From: Aspidapion aeneum
Taxonomy: Eukaryota; Arthropoda; Insecta; Coleoptera; Brentidae
NCBI GenBank assembly: GCA_963576565.1
Contig: OY755038.1
Location: 67,329,908 to 67,393,907, forward strand
DNA: 64,000 nt
Reading direction: 5' to 3'
Both the position numbers and the translations under genes were made by a program. Numbering within the stretch: the stretch's first letter is position 1; every line of letters starts with the position of its first letter. Shown here one piece after another: positions 1 through 11,400 of the stretch. Under the pieces are notes generated by a model. It did no database searches. It was not told where the DNA came from and saw only the letters and a list, made by a program, of their open reading frames with translations.

Positions 1-599
1 TGTTTTTTCCTTTTTTCGAGCTTAGGAAGTAATGCCATTAAAGCCGAATGACCCATCCATTAAGTTAACACTAGCGTACATATATAATGTATGTTACGAA
101 TATGCGCGAAATAATATGCCTAGGTACTATAATTATTTATTTCTTTTATTTTATTTATTTATTTGTTTTTGGCTAATATAATAAGCATTGGATAATGCCA
201 TGAGAGCTTAATAAAAAGGTACAATACAAGTATAAGTAAAAGACAAATTATAAAAAAGAAAGTTAGAAACATTTTTTGCACACCAACACACAAATTTCCT
301 TCATACATGTATGTCCAACATATTATAAAAATTTGAATTAATATATAATAATAGTTTTTCTTTTTGATCTATTCTTTTTTTTTACCGAACTGCAGCACGG
401 CGAAAAGAAGAGTAATGTTTTTCGGTTGTTGTATGTATGTAAGAAAATATGATTGTGTCACGCTACAGGGTAAACGGCTAAACCCATTTTGACAAAAATA
501 GTGTCATTGATTTATATATAGGCTATATTTTTTTAAACAGGAATCAACATGGCGGTCTTCAGATGCCATTTTGTCTGATAATGTAGGCTTTAAGGTATA
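1..599. other. AT-rich stretch without recognised genes
   Basis: No open frame with family resemblance, no RNA gene and no complete inverted-repeat element is visible here. The sequence is AT-rich with poly-T runs. It may be the decayed flank of the repeat that starts near 600. Confidence 0.5.
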
Positions 600-1450
600 C
601 AAATTATCCAAATTTTAGACGATTTTATTGAAATTCCTTTGATTACCCATTGGAAATGTCCTCTAATTTGCTGTAGTTATTTTGTAGTCCTCCCTGCTCC
701 CACCCATCTCCCCTCCTGTCATTTCCCCAACCCTATTTAAAAACCATATTCGCATAATTTTATCAAATATAGAGCGATTTCAAAAATTATTTCTGCATAC
801 GCTTTCAGATTTTTTTCCAACGCCATTTTACTAATCCCCCCCCCCCGCCTCTTTTTCTCGCCTTGAAGCGATTTCAAAAATTCTTTCCACACGCTTTAAG
901 ATTTCTTTTCCAACATCATTTTACTAGTTTGCCCCTTCCTTTCCCTCTGTTCTACCCACCGTCCTTATTAGTAATAGTTGTAGCTATACGTTTCACAAAT
1001 TTAGTGCGATTTCCAAAATTCTTTCAGCACACGCTTTAGGATTTTTTTCGACACCATTTTACTAGTTCCCTCGTCCCTCTCTCCAACCCCACCTTCACTC
1101 AATGCTCGCGTTCGTAGAAAATCTACACGTACTTTTTGGGTAAAGCTAAATGAATTGTAAATGCATTGTACTTTTTATAAGGATGAATAAGAATTAAACC
1201 TAAAAGATGGAAACAAAAAAAAAATTAAATAAAAAAAACACTGCTAAATTTACTTGTAACTACTAGTCGCAGTTGGGTACAAAATTACCCAATAACCTGA
1301 TTCATGAAAATACAAAACTGTATAATTTCGTAAGTGCGCTTTGGACATCAAAACTAAAAGTTGAAGCATGTCGTACATTATAGGTATACCTATCAGTTTT
1401 GTACTCAACTGCGACTAGTACTTACAAGTTAATGTAGCAGTTGGGTGTTT
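600..1450 (+). repeat. Interspersed repeat A, copy 1
   Basis: This stretch matches the reverse complement of 35880-36850 over most of its length. Shared landmarks are the C-rich hinge near 690-730, the AGCGATTTCAAAAATT blocks and the same nested palindromic MITE. Between about 770 and 1090 it holds three tandem copies of a unit of roughly 120-130 bases, each with AGCGATTTC, an ACGCTTT block and CATTTTACTA. No coding capacity is seen. It is a non-coding dispersed repeat of unknown class. Confidence 0.7.
1250..1432. mobile_element. Palindromic MITE nested in repeat A
   Basis: The ends are inverted repeats of about 33 bases. The left end reads TTACTTGTAACTACTAGTCG and continues to about 1284; its complement lies at 1397-1432. 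The 110-base centre is unique. The related copy at 35882-36066 sits at the same place in the inverted copy of repeat A, so the MITE was probably present before repeat A spread. Superfamily is not determined. Confidence 0.65.
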
Positions 1451-1604
1451 TTTTAAATGACATTTTTTTTTATTAAATATTTTTATAAATTTCTACAAAA
1501 AAATTCTTCATCCCTGGCTACCACTATAGCTATTTTGTATAAAATTCCTCTAAGGAATACAGAGGTTTGTTTAAACAATAATCAATTAAATTGTTCTTAA
1601 ATAT

Positions 1605-3243
1605 ACTACTATGTCGGTTTAGAACGTTTTTCTACGTTGTCCGACGCCTATTCTCCACCTTCTTCGATCTTGACAATCATCTTCTGTAAGGATTTTTTGA
1701 CTCATTGATCTTTGCATTGACTGTTGCCATTGTAGTTTAGGACGTCCTCTTTTTCTGCGCCCTATTGGTTGCCAATCTAAGACCTGTTTTGGTAATCTTT
1801 CGTTGTTCATCCGTTGTACATGACCGTCCCATATCAGTTGCCTTTTAGTGATGTCATCCGTTATGCTACCCTCGATTCCCATTCTTTCTTTTATGATCTC
1901 ATTTCTTAAGTGATCTAATCTAGATATTCTCATTGATTTTCTTATTGCATCCATTTCGACACTTTCCATTTTTGTTTTGTATTTTTCTGTTACGCGACAA
2001 GTCTCTATTCCATACAACAGCGTGCTTTTCACCATTGTTTCATATATGTTAAATTTTACATTCTTTTTTATCTCTCTGCTCCAAAAAATATTGTTAAGAC
2101 ATCCAATAACCTTTTTTGCTTTTACTATTCTTTTTTCCAATTCTTTACAGTCTGTTCCTGTCTTATCAAATGTAACACCCAAGTATACATATTCATTGCA
2201 TGGAGATATTATTTGACTATTGTCTAGTTCTAACTCACTGGATTCGTTTCCAATACATAAGTACTGTGTCTTGTCCACGTTCACTGTTAATCCCCACTTT
2301 TGGTATTCTTCCGTTAACTTTCTCATCATATACTCCATGTCTTCTTTATCATTAGCTACAATTACTTAGTCGTCAGCAAACTGTAGTGTGTATATGGTAA
2401 ATCGGTCGTTAAGTTGTATTCCCATGCCGTGCACTTTACGTTTCCAGTTTTTTAGACCCACTGCGATATATATTTTAAAAAGAGTTGGAGAGATACAACA
2501 TTCCAATCTTAAGCCTTTTGTTACCAGGAATTCTTTTGAAAGTCGATTTCCAATTTTAATTTTAGTTTGGACCCTTTGTATAGTTCTTTTATCGCTTTTC
2601 TGTATGTATGATTGATATTAGTTTGTTCGAACACCGTCCATAATTCATCATATGCTTTTTGTAGGTCCACAAAGGTAACATGAGTCTCTATATTTCTGGC
2701 GCTTCTGACTTGTTTAAGACAAAAAACATTATCACTACAAGATCTGCCTGCACGAAACCCACTTTGCTCTTCTTCTTCTTGTTCATGAAAATCATTCTCT
2801 ATTAGATCTCTAAGAATCCTACCGTACAATCTACTTAGAGTACTGGTTACTGAAATTCCTCTGTAATTGTTGCAATCCAGCTTGTTTCCTTTTTTATGTA
2901 TTGATTTAATATATGTGAGATTTTCGAGTAGTTTCTCTGATCCATATTTGAGCATTTCAGCATATATTCCCCCAGGTCCGCTAGTTTTCCGGATTTAAGC
3001 TTTTTTATACTATTCTTTATCATTTCTTTTTCGATGATTACTTCCTCTCCATGTACTTCTATGTCTCTCCTCGGAGAGGCTGCCAGATATTTGGCTCTCG
3101 TCTCCTGCAGCACTCTCTTGTAGTGGTCTGTCCATTGTTCTGGTTTGATGATCTGGATGTTTACCTTTTCTTTTGTTGGGTTTTTTACTGTAGAAATGAA
3201 TTTCCATACTTCAGAACTCTGCCTACCTCCTACGTGTGTATTT
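1605..3243 (-). pseudogene. RTE-type LINE ORF2, reverse transcriptase half (broken)
   Basis: Read on the minus strand, this is the second half of an RTE/CFDP2-like LINE protein. It starts with a linker (QSSEVWKFISTVKN), followed by fingers/palm (NYRGISVTS, QSGFRAGRS, FVDLQKAYDE). The FADD-equivalent region near 2370 carries a stop. It ends with a C-terminal domain holding GHVQRMNNERLPKQVLDW and RRKRGRPKLQW. At least two frame changes or stops (near 2850-2950 and 2340-2520) make it non-functional. Its 5' half (endonuclease) lies at 6605-7880, and the two halves are separated by the foldback element at 3244-6604. The 3' end near 1605 matches the end of the RTE copy at 59405. Confidence 0.9.
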
Positions 3244-3251
3244 CGGTCTAG

Positions 3252-3345
3252 GACAACTGGGCGCCGCCAACTGGGCGCCGAGCCAACTAGGCGCCGGGCC
3301 AACTCGTCGCCGCCAACTGGGCGCCGGCCAACTCGGTGCCGGACT
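3252..3345. repeat. FB1 left terminal minisatellite (GGCGCC core)
   Basis: Six or so degenerate units of about 13-18 bases occur here, of the form CCAACTGGGCGCCG. Each is centred on the palindromic hexamer GGCGCC, with a few mutated units (GTCGCC, GGTGCC). The tract is strikingly GC-rich in an AT-rich window. The complement forms the opposite end at 6505-6597. Confidence 0.9.
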
Positions 3346-3515
3346 AAATTTTTTTTTTTGATAAAATGTGTAGATGGAAAATAAAATATATTATTTATAT
3401 AAAAACATCTTTAAAAAATCCTTTACGCAATTTTTTACAAGCTTTTATATTTAGCTTCAGATGTTCTGTCTAACTATCTATCAAATCTTGTGAAGTGTTT
3501 TTGACACACTTCCCA

Positions 3516-3735
3516 TTATCCGATTTGGATGATATTTGGTACACACGTAGTGGTCCCATGACAATACAACATTAAGGACAAAAAAATCCTCCCACCCCTA
3601 CCCCCACCCCTTCTATAGAAAAATGTGTTTTTGACACACTTCCCGTTATCCGATTTGGATAAAATTTGGTATCCACATAGTGGTCCGATGATAATAGTAG
3701 TAGTAGGTGGTAGACGCTTTTTACTCATTGGGCGT
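3516..3735 (-). repeat. FB1 left arm: two copies of the 130-base unit
   Basis: Two units, phased 130 bases apart (CGATTTGG at 3521 and 3651), are the reverse complement of the units at 5530-6350. Each has CACTTCCCATTATCCGATTT, a TGGTCC block and a C-rich CCACCCCTACCCCCACCCC tract. Confidence 0.85.
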
Positions 3736-4980
3736 CGACCGGTGAGATACCACCATGCCAGAAGTGAGTAGCGCTAAGTGGTATCACCACGTTCCGCTAC
3801 TGCGCTGGCAGTCCGGTTCCAACAATGAGTAACAGATAGTATGATGGCGCTTCCAGGATCAAAATATTCCGGAGGTAAAATACCCGACCACTCGGATCTC
3901 CGGGCGTCGGGTGATCCTGGGGGTCCTTCATGCAAAGATATTAAAAGAAGACCAAAAACTCAACTCAGAATTGATTTTAGCAATATAAGAGGATTAAGTA
4001 CCAACATGAATTCAGTTCACCAACATCTTGAAGAACAAAGACCTGACATCCTTGTTCTCACTGAAACTAAAATCAGTTCTGCAACACCTATTGTGAACTA
4101 TCTTTATCCCGGCTATGACCTACACCACCGATTTCGACATAATTTTGGGATCTGTGTGTACATTAAAATGACCTTTCATGTCATCGAGAGGAGAAGCTAG
4201 AACCAGCGAACCTCGATATCATATGGCTGAAATTCACCTCAAAGTCATCGACCAAGTTCATTTGCTGCCTCTACCGACTGCCAAGTAACACCGAGTATCA
4301 AAACTTTTTTGCGACATTATCCGAAAACTGTGATAGTATACAGTCTAACTATCCACATGCGGAAATTGTTTTTTTAGGCGATTTCAACGTCCACAATATA
4401 CCCTGGTTAAAACACCACAACAAAACAGATAATGAAGGCAGGGAAGCAGAAGCTTTTGCCATAAGTTGTGGTCTAACGCAGCTTGTCGATGAACCTACCC
4501 GTATCTCAGAAAGGGGTGAATTTGCAGCGCTTCTAGACTTGTTCCTAACTACAAATCCTGACTTGTACACAATTCAAGTAGATCCCCCACTTGGTTCATC
4601 CGATCATAAACTTATAAGAACAAAGTGCGAAATGTTCATACCGCCAAGCCAACAATCACTTCCTCGTAAAATGTGGCACTATAAATCGGCAAAATGGAAT
4701 GACCTTAAACAGTTTTACCTGGATTTTCTATGGCAAGAAGTTTGCTTTAAAACAGCTGATCCCACTATTTGCTGTAATGAAATAACAAAAGTAATCTTAT
4801 CTGGAATGGATGCCTATATCCCACATACAATAAAAAGCAGAGCTAATGCAAAACCTTGGTTCAACAGCCAGTGTCAAACGGCTGTACAGAAAAAACACAG
4901 AGCATATAACCTTTGGAAACGACAACAAACCGCTCAAAACCACACAGAATTTATAGAAGCCAGAAATAGAAATTATCACT
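3736..4980 (+). pseudogene. Jockey-superfamily-like LINE 5' fragment (endonuclease) inside FB1
   Basis: An APE-type endonuclease domain is readable from 3841. It has FSNIRGLSTN, LTETK, then after a one-base frameshift near 4166 FLGDFNVHNIPWL, ALLDLFLT and the SSDHKLI histidine motif, and a linker ending near 4978. A conserved non-coding leader lies at 3736-3840. The reverse transcriptase domain is missing. The fragment stops where sequence shared with 34463-34500 begins, so it appears captured or inserted within the foldback interior. The exact LINE clade is uncertain. Confidence 0.75.
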
Positions 4981-5440
4981 ATTTAATTGATACGGATATC
5001 TTATCGTGCTAACATCGTCAAAATTTCCATCAGTCGGCCATCGCTTTTATTATTATGATAATATTAGAATGTTAGAAAATAATTTTTTAATTTTTAGTGC
5101 ATTTTATAAGAGCTTGTGACCTAAAAAATTTTTTTTACTAATTTATTTCCGCAATTTTGGATCTGCCATTTTGATTTTTTTAAGTTTGAGTAAAAAATTT
5201 TGTTAAATGACCTCAAGCAATGTAATATTTTAAGTTTGAGACAAATCGGTTAGTAAATAAGAAAATCCGCCATTTTGGATCGGCCATTTTGATTTTTTTA
5301 AGTTTGAGTAAAAAATTTTGTTAAATGACCTCAAGCAATGTATATTTCAAGTTTGAGACATCGGTTAGTAAATAAGAAAATCCGCCATTTTGGATGGAAA
5401 AATGCAGAGGTAAATAAATAAAGAAGAGTTTATTCTAGAT
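4981..5440. repeat. FB1 interior: shared arm plus 120-base tandem repeat
   Basis: Bases 5026-5130 match the arm of the hairpin element at 34521-34608 (GGCCATCGCTTTTATTATTA onward). From about 5155 to 5400 a unit of about 120 bases is repeated roughly twice, with GCCATTTTGATTTTTTTAAG and AAGTTTGAGACA. No coding potential is seen. Confidence 0.6.
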
Positions 5441-5460
5441 TATAATGAAATCGCTGATCG

Positions 5461-6350
5461 TGAGTTGTTTGGAAACTCATTTTTTTATTGGGGGAAGGAG
5501 AGGGTGGGGGTAGAGGTAGAAATATATTTTTTGTTTGGGCTGTATTGCCATCGGACCTTTATGCATATACCAAATTTTATAAAAGTTATTTGAAGTGAAG
5601 TATGTCAAAAACGCATTTTTTATGGAAGGAGGTGGGGGTAGGGGTGGGAGGACATTTTTTAATTATTGTTGTCTTGTTATCGGACCACTATATGTATACC
5701 AAATTTCATCCAAATCGGATAATGGGAAGTGTGTCAAAAACTCATTTTTCTATGAAAGGGGGTGGGGGTAGAGGTGGGAGGATATTTTTTTCTTAATATT
5801 GTATTGTCATCGGATCACTATATTTACACCAAATTTCATCCAAATCGGATAACGGGATGTGTGTCAAAAACAAATTTTTCTATGGAAGGTGGTGGGAGTA
5901 GGGGCGGGAGTATAAATTTTTTTTAAATGTTGTATTGTCATCGGACCACTATGTGAATACCCAATTTCATCCAAATCGGATAATGGGAAGGGTGTCAAAA
6001 ACGCATTTTCTATGGAAGGGGGTGGGGGTAGGGGTGGGAGGATATATTTTTTTAAATGTTGTATTGTCATCGGACCACTATGTGAATACCAAATTTCATC
6101 CAAATCGGATAATGGGAAGTGTGTCAAAAACTCATTTTTCTATGAAAGGGGGTGGGGGTAGAGGTGGGAGGATATTTTTTTCTTAATATTGTATTGTCAT
6201 CGGATCACTATATGTATACCAAATTTTATCCAAATCGGATAACCGGAAGTGTGTCAAAAACACATTTTTCTATAGAAGGGGTGGGGGTAGGGGTTTGGAG
6301 GATATTTTTTTCTTAATGTGGTATTGTCATGGGACCACTACGTGTGTACC
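5461..6350 (+). repeat. FB1 right arm: about seven 130-base units
   Basis: Tandem units are spaced 129-131 bases apart (CAAATCGG at 5711, 5841, 5972, 6101 and 6231). Each contains GTGTCAAAAACNCATTTTTC, a G-rich GGGGGTGGGGGTAGGGG tract and ATCGGACCACTAT. They are inverted relative to the two units at 3516-3735. Open frames across them on both strands are incidental. Confidence 0.85.
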
Positions 6351-6504
6351 AAATTTAGTTATAGTTATATAGTTAGTTAGTTAGACAGAACATCTGAAGC
6401 TAAAAAAGCTTGTAAAAAATTGCGTAAAGGATTTTTTAAAGATGTTTTTATATAAATAATATATTTTATTTTTCATCTACACATTTTATCAAAAAAAAAT
6501 TTTT

Positions 6505-6597
6505 TAGTCCGGCGCCGAGTTGGCCGGCCCCAGTTGGCGGCGCCGAGTTGGCCCGGCGCCCAGTTGGCGGCGCCGAGTTGGCGGCGCCCAGTTGTCC
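6505..6597. repeat. FB1 right terminal minisatellite (GGCGCC core)
   Basis: About six GC-rich units such as CCGAGTTGGCGGCGCC form the inverted counterpart of 3252-3345. A near-identical copy lies at 10026-10118 because of the local duplication. Confidence 0.9.
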
Positions 6598-6604
6598 CAT
6601 TCCG

Positions 6605-7880
6605 TGTGTATTTATATCGTGGCATTTGCGCTCAAACATTTCATTTTTTTCTGTGCGTATCAAATTTCTTAGCTGTCTTCTGGTTTCCCTGTATATTTCT
6701 AGGTCTCTTTTCTCTTTACTACTGAGCCATTTCAAATATGTGCGTTTTTTCTCTTTGACCATTTCCTGTATTTTCTCCGTCCACCACATCTTCCTATTAT
6801 TTCTATTATCTTGGGATCCAACAGCTTCGTTGCTTGCTTCCTTCAAGCTTTTTATTATGTTTGTATATATCATTTTAAATGAGTGATTTGTGTTTATTTA
6901 TATTTTATCTAATCGGTTCTGATACAATCTTCGAGTACTTTCGATTTCTAGACCTCTAAAGTTGTATTTTCGATGCACTCTAGGTTTTCATTTTCTCTAA
7001 TACTTTCGTCCTTATTTGTTTTTCTTAAAGGGAATAATATTTTTGCTTTTAGCAGATGGTGGTCAGATCCACATGTAACACCACGAAGTGCTCGCACATC
7101 ATACCACCTTAATTGCGACTGTTGTCCACCTATAGCATAATCAATGATTGATTTAAAATTTCTTGTTGGCTGAATCCAGGTATATCGATGAATATCCTTA
7201 TGTTTAAAAAAACCATTATTTGTTTTTAGGTTGTGGGTTTCACACAATTGCATCAGTCTTAAGCCATTATCATTTGTTATTTCCTCTCCAAATGGTCCTA
7301 TCACTTTGCGCTGGGTTTGTCTACCAGTTCGGCTATTAAAATCGCCAAGCATAATTATTTCTTTGGTATTACCGATTTTGGTGATAGTCTCATCCAGTTG
7401 GTCAAAGAACATTTGTTTTGTAGCTACTCTTTCGTCATCTGATGGTGCGTGGACTGCTATTATGCTTATATTATGTCCAAGCATCTTCATGTTCACTCGA
7501 AGTATATTTTCACTAATGCAATCGTAGTCTGTAATTTTATTATTTAGATTTTTTTTTATTAAAAACGATACACCTCTGACTGCTTTGCTTTCTTTTGGGA
7601 CTCCAGTGAATATATGGGCAAAATTACCGACACTATTCGTACCTGTTCCTTTCTTTTTTGTCTCTGTGAGTGCAATAATATCGATCTTACAATTGTGCAC
7701 TTCGGTTGCAATAATGTCCAAATTTTGATTTACTCCCTGTACGTTTCATGTAGCTATCGTCTTTTGTCTTTGCTTTTTTCGTCTTCGAGAGTTTCCATCC
7801 ATTGCTCCGAGGCTTTGTTTAGGCTTTTTGGTAATTGCTTTGTTTTACAAGTATTAGAGAACCAGTCTAATGCCTCAACC
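6605..7880 (-). pseudogene. RTE-type LINE ORF2, endonuclease half (copy A)
   Basis: On the minus strand this encodes an APE-like endonuclease of the RTE/craniofacial-development-protein-2-like type. It shows NVQGVNQNLDIIA, LTETKKKGTG, IAVHAPSD, LGDFNSRTG, RYTWIQPTRN and CGSDHHLL. A linker follows with KMWWTEKIQE and ends at the foldback target site. A TGA stop sits where a Trp is expected just before NVQG (near 7748), and a frame break separates the endonuclease from the linker. With 1605-3243 it would make about 2.9 kb, close to a complete RTE element. Confidence 0.9.
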
Positions 7881-8960
7881 CCCTTCTTTCTTAAATATCC
7901 ATTCTTATATTTGTTGGGGAATTTATTATAGACTTTTATACCCATATATAATACAGATTTTTCAAATAAGTTAGTTTTGTAAATAGGTACACTAAAAAGG
8001 TTCTGCTACCTTTTCTGCATTCCTCTATTAAAGAATGCATTTTTTGTTGAAAAGTAATTTTTGTTTTTGTACACAAATATTGCTAGAGAGTAAAGATATA
8101 GTGAATATACTGTCAAAATTTTCAGCTGAATGAAAATTGGCCTACATGTGCTAAAAAGTCTGCTCCTGTAATTTGCATAACAATTTTTTTTTTGAGGCAC
8201 TAATTATCTTTCAGTGTAAGTTCACGAACCCCAGAGAACAATTCCATACTGCAGATGACTTTTGATTTTCTCATGGTAAAACATCATGAGAAGTCCCGGA
8301 CTAACAATACCCTTTAGAATCACAATTGCAAAATGTCCGCTTTTAAGTTTAAATGCTACACTGTCTATGTGGTTTTTTTAAGAAAGATGACAGTCAAAAA
8401 AGATGCCTAAAGCTTTTGAATTTTGCTCAATAGGTAGATTTTTATTGTTGAGTTTAAGTAGAGGCTGTGGTTCTTATTTCTTTCGTTTTTATAATGCACT
8501 TAGAGTTTAGAATTTAGATTTATTAGAATTTAAAGTTAGTTTATTTTTAGTACACCAGAGACTTAAGGATTCTGATGTCTCAGTTGTTTGTTTTGAGAGC
8601 TCTATGATGTCTTAACAACCTACTGTGACTGAGTTGTCACCAGCAAACTGTGCCAACTGATGTTCTTTTTTATTTTGTCCTGGAGAAAGGCCTGCCAATC
8701 ATTGCTAAAAATGAGATAGAGCAGTGGAAAGAGAATTCCAGCTTAGGGAACTTTTTGAGAAATTAGTTTTTTAAGGGACTTGACTTTGTTCCAGTTTTCA
8801 TCAACAATTTTGACATAATGTTCCCTAACTGCTGCAAGAAACTTTTAAACCAGCTTAAGGCCACTTCATCAATCGCATAAAAGTCAAGTTTTTAAGCAAT
8901 ATCTCAAAGTCCACCATGTGAAATGTCTTCGACATATCATAGTAGATACCAGCAAATTTG
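7750..8960 (-). pseudogene. Decayed LINE reverse transcriptase (copy A)
   Basis: Many stops are present, but reverse transcriptase landmarks can be read on the minus strand in order. They are MSKTFHMVDFEILLKKLDFY with SWFKSFL (about 8930-8830), a GILFPLLYLIFSND block (about 8730-8690), FAGDNSV in place of FADDTSV (about 8650-8620), LKILTVYSLYLY (about 8130) and a GIKVYNKFPNKYKN tail (about 7940-7900). Its 3' end abuts the 5' end of the RTE copy around 7.88 kb. It is repeated at 11275-12520. Confidence 0.75.
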
Positions 8961-9045
8961 AAGACTTTTATCCAGGTCACCATATATTTTATTTAATATC
9001 TCGAACAGAGCTGTATTTTTCTCTTAAGTTTAAAATTTTTTTGTC

Positions 9046-9047
<2 letters not shown>

Positions 9048-9094
<47 letters not shown>
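9048..9094. repeat. (AT)n microsatellite
   Basis: A pure AT dinucleotide run. The duplicate at 12571-12610 is shorter, one of the few length differences between the two duplicated copies. Confidence 0.95.
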
Positions 9095-9096
<2 letters not shown>

Positions 9097-9181
9097 TTCT
9101 AGTTGGATTTGCATGGCGTTATCGAGGAACTTACCAAAAACAGATAAATTTAAATTAGGCATATAGCACTGGTCGGCCTGA

Positions 9182-10125
9182 AATTATTGTTGTCTTGTTA
9201 TCGGACCACTATATGTATACCAAATTTCATCCAAATCGGATAATGGGAAGTATGTCAAAAACTCATTTTTCTATGAAAGGGGGTGGGGGTAGAGGTGGGA
9301 GGATATTTTTTTCTTAATATTGTATTGTCATCGGATCACTATATTTACACCAAATTTCATCCAAATCGGATAACGGGATGTGTGTCAAAAACAAATTTTT
9401 CTATGGAAGGTGGTGGGAGTAGGGGCGGGAGTATAAATTTTTTTTAAATGTTGTATTGTCATCGGACCACTATGTGAATACCCAATTTCATCCAAATCGG
9501 ATAATGGGAAGGGTGTCAAAAACGCATTTTCTATGGAAGGGGGTGGGGGTAGGGGTGGGAGGATATATTTTTTTAAATGTTGTATTGTCATCGGACCACT
9601 ATGTGAATACCAAATTTCATCCAAATCGGATAATGGGAAGTGTGTCAAAAACTCATTTTTCTATGAAAGGGGGTGGGGGTAGAGGTGGGAGGATATTTTT
9701 TTCTTAATATTGTATTGTCATCGGATCACTATATGTATACCAAATTTTATCCAAATCGGATAACCGGAAGTGTGTCAAAAACACATTTTTCTATAGAAGG
9801 GGTGGGGGTAGGGGTTTGGAGGATATTTTTTTCTTAATGTGGTATTGTCATGGGACCACTACGTGTGTACCAAATTTAGTTATAGTTATATAGTTAGTTA
9901 GTTAGACAGAACATCTGAAGCTAAAAAAGCTTGTAAAAAATTGCGTAAAGGATTTTTTAAAGATGTTTTTATATAAATAATATATTTTATTTTTCATCTA
10001 CACATTTTATCAAAAAAAAATTTTTTAGTCCGGCGCCGAGTTGGCCGGCCCCAGTTGGCGGCGCCGAGTTGGCCCGGCGCCCAGTTGGCGGCGCCGAGTT
10101 GGCGGCGCCCAGTTGTCCCATTCCG
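9182..10125. mobile_element. FB1 right part, duplicated copy
   Basis: Bases 9182-10125 repeat 5661-6604. They contain the 130-base units, the AT-rich block and the GGCGCC minisatellite, ending at the same LINE junction. No left end is present, so this is a by-product of the 3.5-kb duplication and not a separate insertion. Confidence 0.9.
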
Positions 10126-11400
10126 TGTGTATTTATATCGTGGCATTTGCGCTCAAACATTTCATTTTTTTCTGTGCGTATCAAATTTCTTAGCTGTCTT
10201 CTGGTTTCCCTGTATATTTCTAGGTCTCTTTTCTCTTTAGTACTGAGCCATTTCAAATATGTGCGTTTTTTCTCTTTGACCATTTCCTGTATTTTCTCCG
10301 TCCACCACATCTTCCTATTATTTCTATTATCTTGGGATCCAACAGCTTCGTTGCTTGCTTCCTTCAAGCTTTTTATTATGTTTGTATATATCATTTTAAA
10401 TGAGTGATTTGTGTTTATTTATATTTTATCTAATCGGTTCTGATACAATCTTCGAGTACTTTCGATTTCTAGACCTCTAAAGTTGTATTTTCGATGCACT
10501 CTAGGTTTTCATTTTCTCTAATACTTTCGTCCTTATTTGTTTTTCTTAAAGGGAATAATATTTTTGCTTTTAGCAGATGGTGGTCAGATCCACATGTAAC
10601 ACCACGAAGTGCTCGCACATCATACCACCTTAATTGCGACTGTTGTCCACCTATAGCATAATCAATGATTGATTTAAAATTTCTTGTTGGCTGAATCCAG
10701 GTATATCGATGAATATCCTTATGTTTAAAAAAACCATTATTTGTTTTTAGGTTGTGGGTTTCACACAATTGCATCAGTCTTAAGCCATTATCATTTGTTA
10801 TTTCCTCTCCAAATGGTCCTATCACTTTGCGCTGGGTTTGTCTACCAGTTCGGCTATTAAAATCGCCAAGCATAATTATTTCTTTGGTATTACCGATTTT
10901 GGTGATAGTCTCATCCAGTTGGTCAAAGAACATTTGTTTTGTAGCTACTCTTTCGTCATCTGATGGTGCGTGGACTGCTATTATGCTTATATTATGTCCA
11001 AGCATCTTCATGTTCACTCGAAGTATATTTTCACTAATGCAATCGTAGTCTGTAATTTTATTATTTAGATTTTTTTTTATTAAAAACGATACACCTCTGA
11101 CTGCTTTGCTTTCTTTTGGGACTCCAGTGAATATATGGGCAAAATTACCGACACTATTCGTACCTGTTCCTTTCTTTTTTGTCTCTGTGAGTGCAATAAT
11201 ATCGATCTTACAATTGTGCACTTCGGTTGCAATAATGTCCAAATTTTGATTTACTCCCTGTACGTTTCATGTAGCTATCGTCTTTTGTCTTTGCTTTTTT
11301 CGTCTTCGAGAGTTTCCATCCATTGCTCCGAGGCTTTGTTTAGGCTTTTTGGTAATTGCTTTGTTTTACAAGTATTAGAGAACCAGTCTAATGCCTCAAC
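10126..11400 (-). pseudogene. RTE-type LINE endonuclease half (copy B)
   Basis: This duplicate of 6605-7880 encodes an identical endonuclease and differs by one Ser/Thr change in the linker. The same TGA replaces Trp before NVQG. It has no reverse transcriptase half next to it, only duplicated foldback sequence. Confidence 0.9.

Larger units (their letters stand above)
3244..6604. mobile_element. Foldback element FB1, 3.36 kb, with minisatellite ends
   Basis: The borders are set by a perfect direct repeat TGTGTATTT at 3235-3243 and 6605-6613. This lies inside the RTE reading frame and splits an Asn-Thr-His stretch. One or two further shared bases make 9-11 bp possible. The ends are inverted: CGGTCTAGGACAACTGGGCG at the left and its imperfect complement at the right. 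The arms hold, in order, a GGCGCC-cored minisatellite, an almost identical AT-rich block of about 150 bases and copies of a 130-base unit. The left arm is about 0.5 kb and the right arm up to 1.1 kb. Long arms built of tandem repeats and a 9-bp duplication fit foldback/MULE-like elements. No transposase is present; the interior holds only a LINE fragment. Confidence 0.85.

Noticed and set aside
3841..4200. Independent small gene
   Set aside because: It continues after a one-base shift into the rest of a LINE endonuclease (to about 4978) and lies inside a foldback element.
5461..6350. CRISPR-like or regulatory array
   Set aside because: The 130-base units are contiguous tandem repeats of a foldback arm in a eukaryotic genome, without distinct unique spacers or cas genes.
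6948..7721. Host gene for craniofacial development protein 2
   Set aside because: The resemblance is through the RTE endonuclease. The context, stops and a split reverse transcriptase show a LINE.
8918..9166. 82-codon frame through the (AT)n tract
   Set aside because: It is antisense to the decayed reverse transcriptase and runs through a microsatellite (Tyr-Ile repeats).
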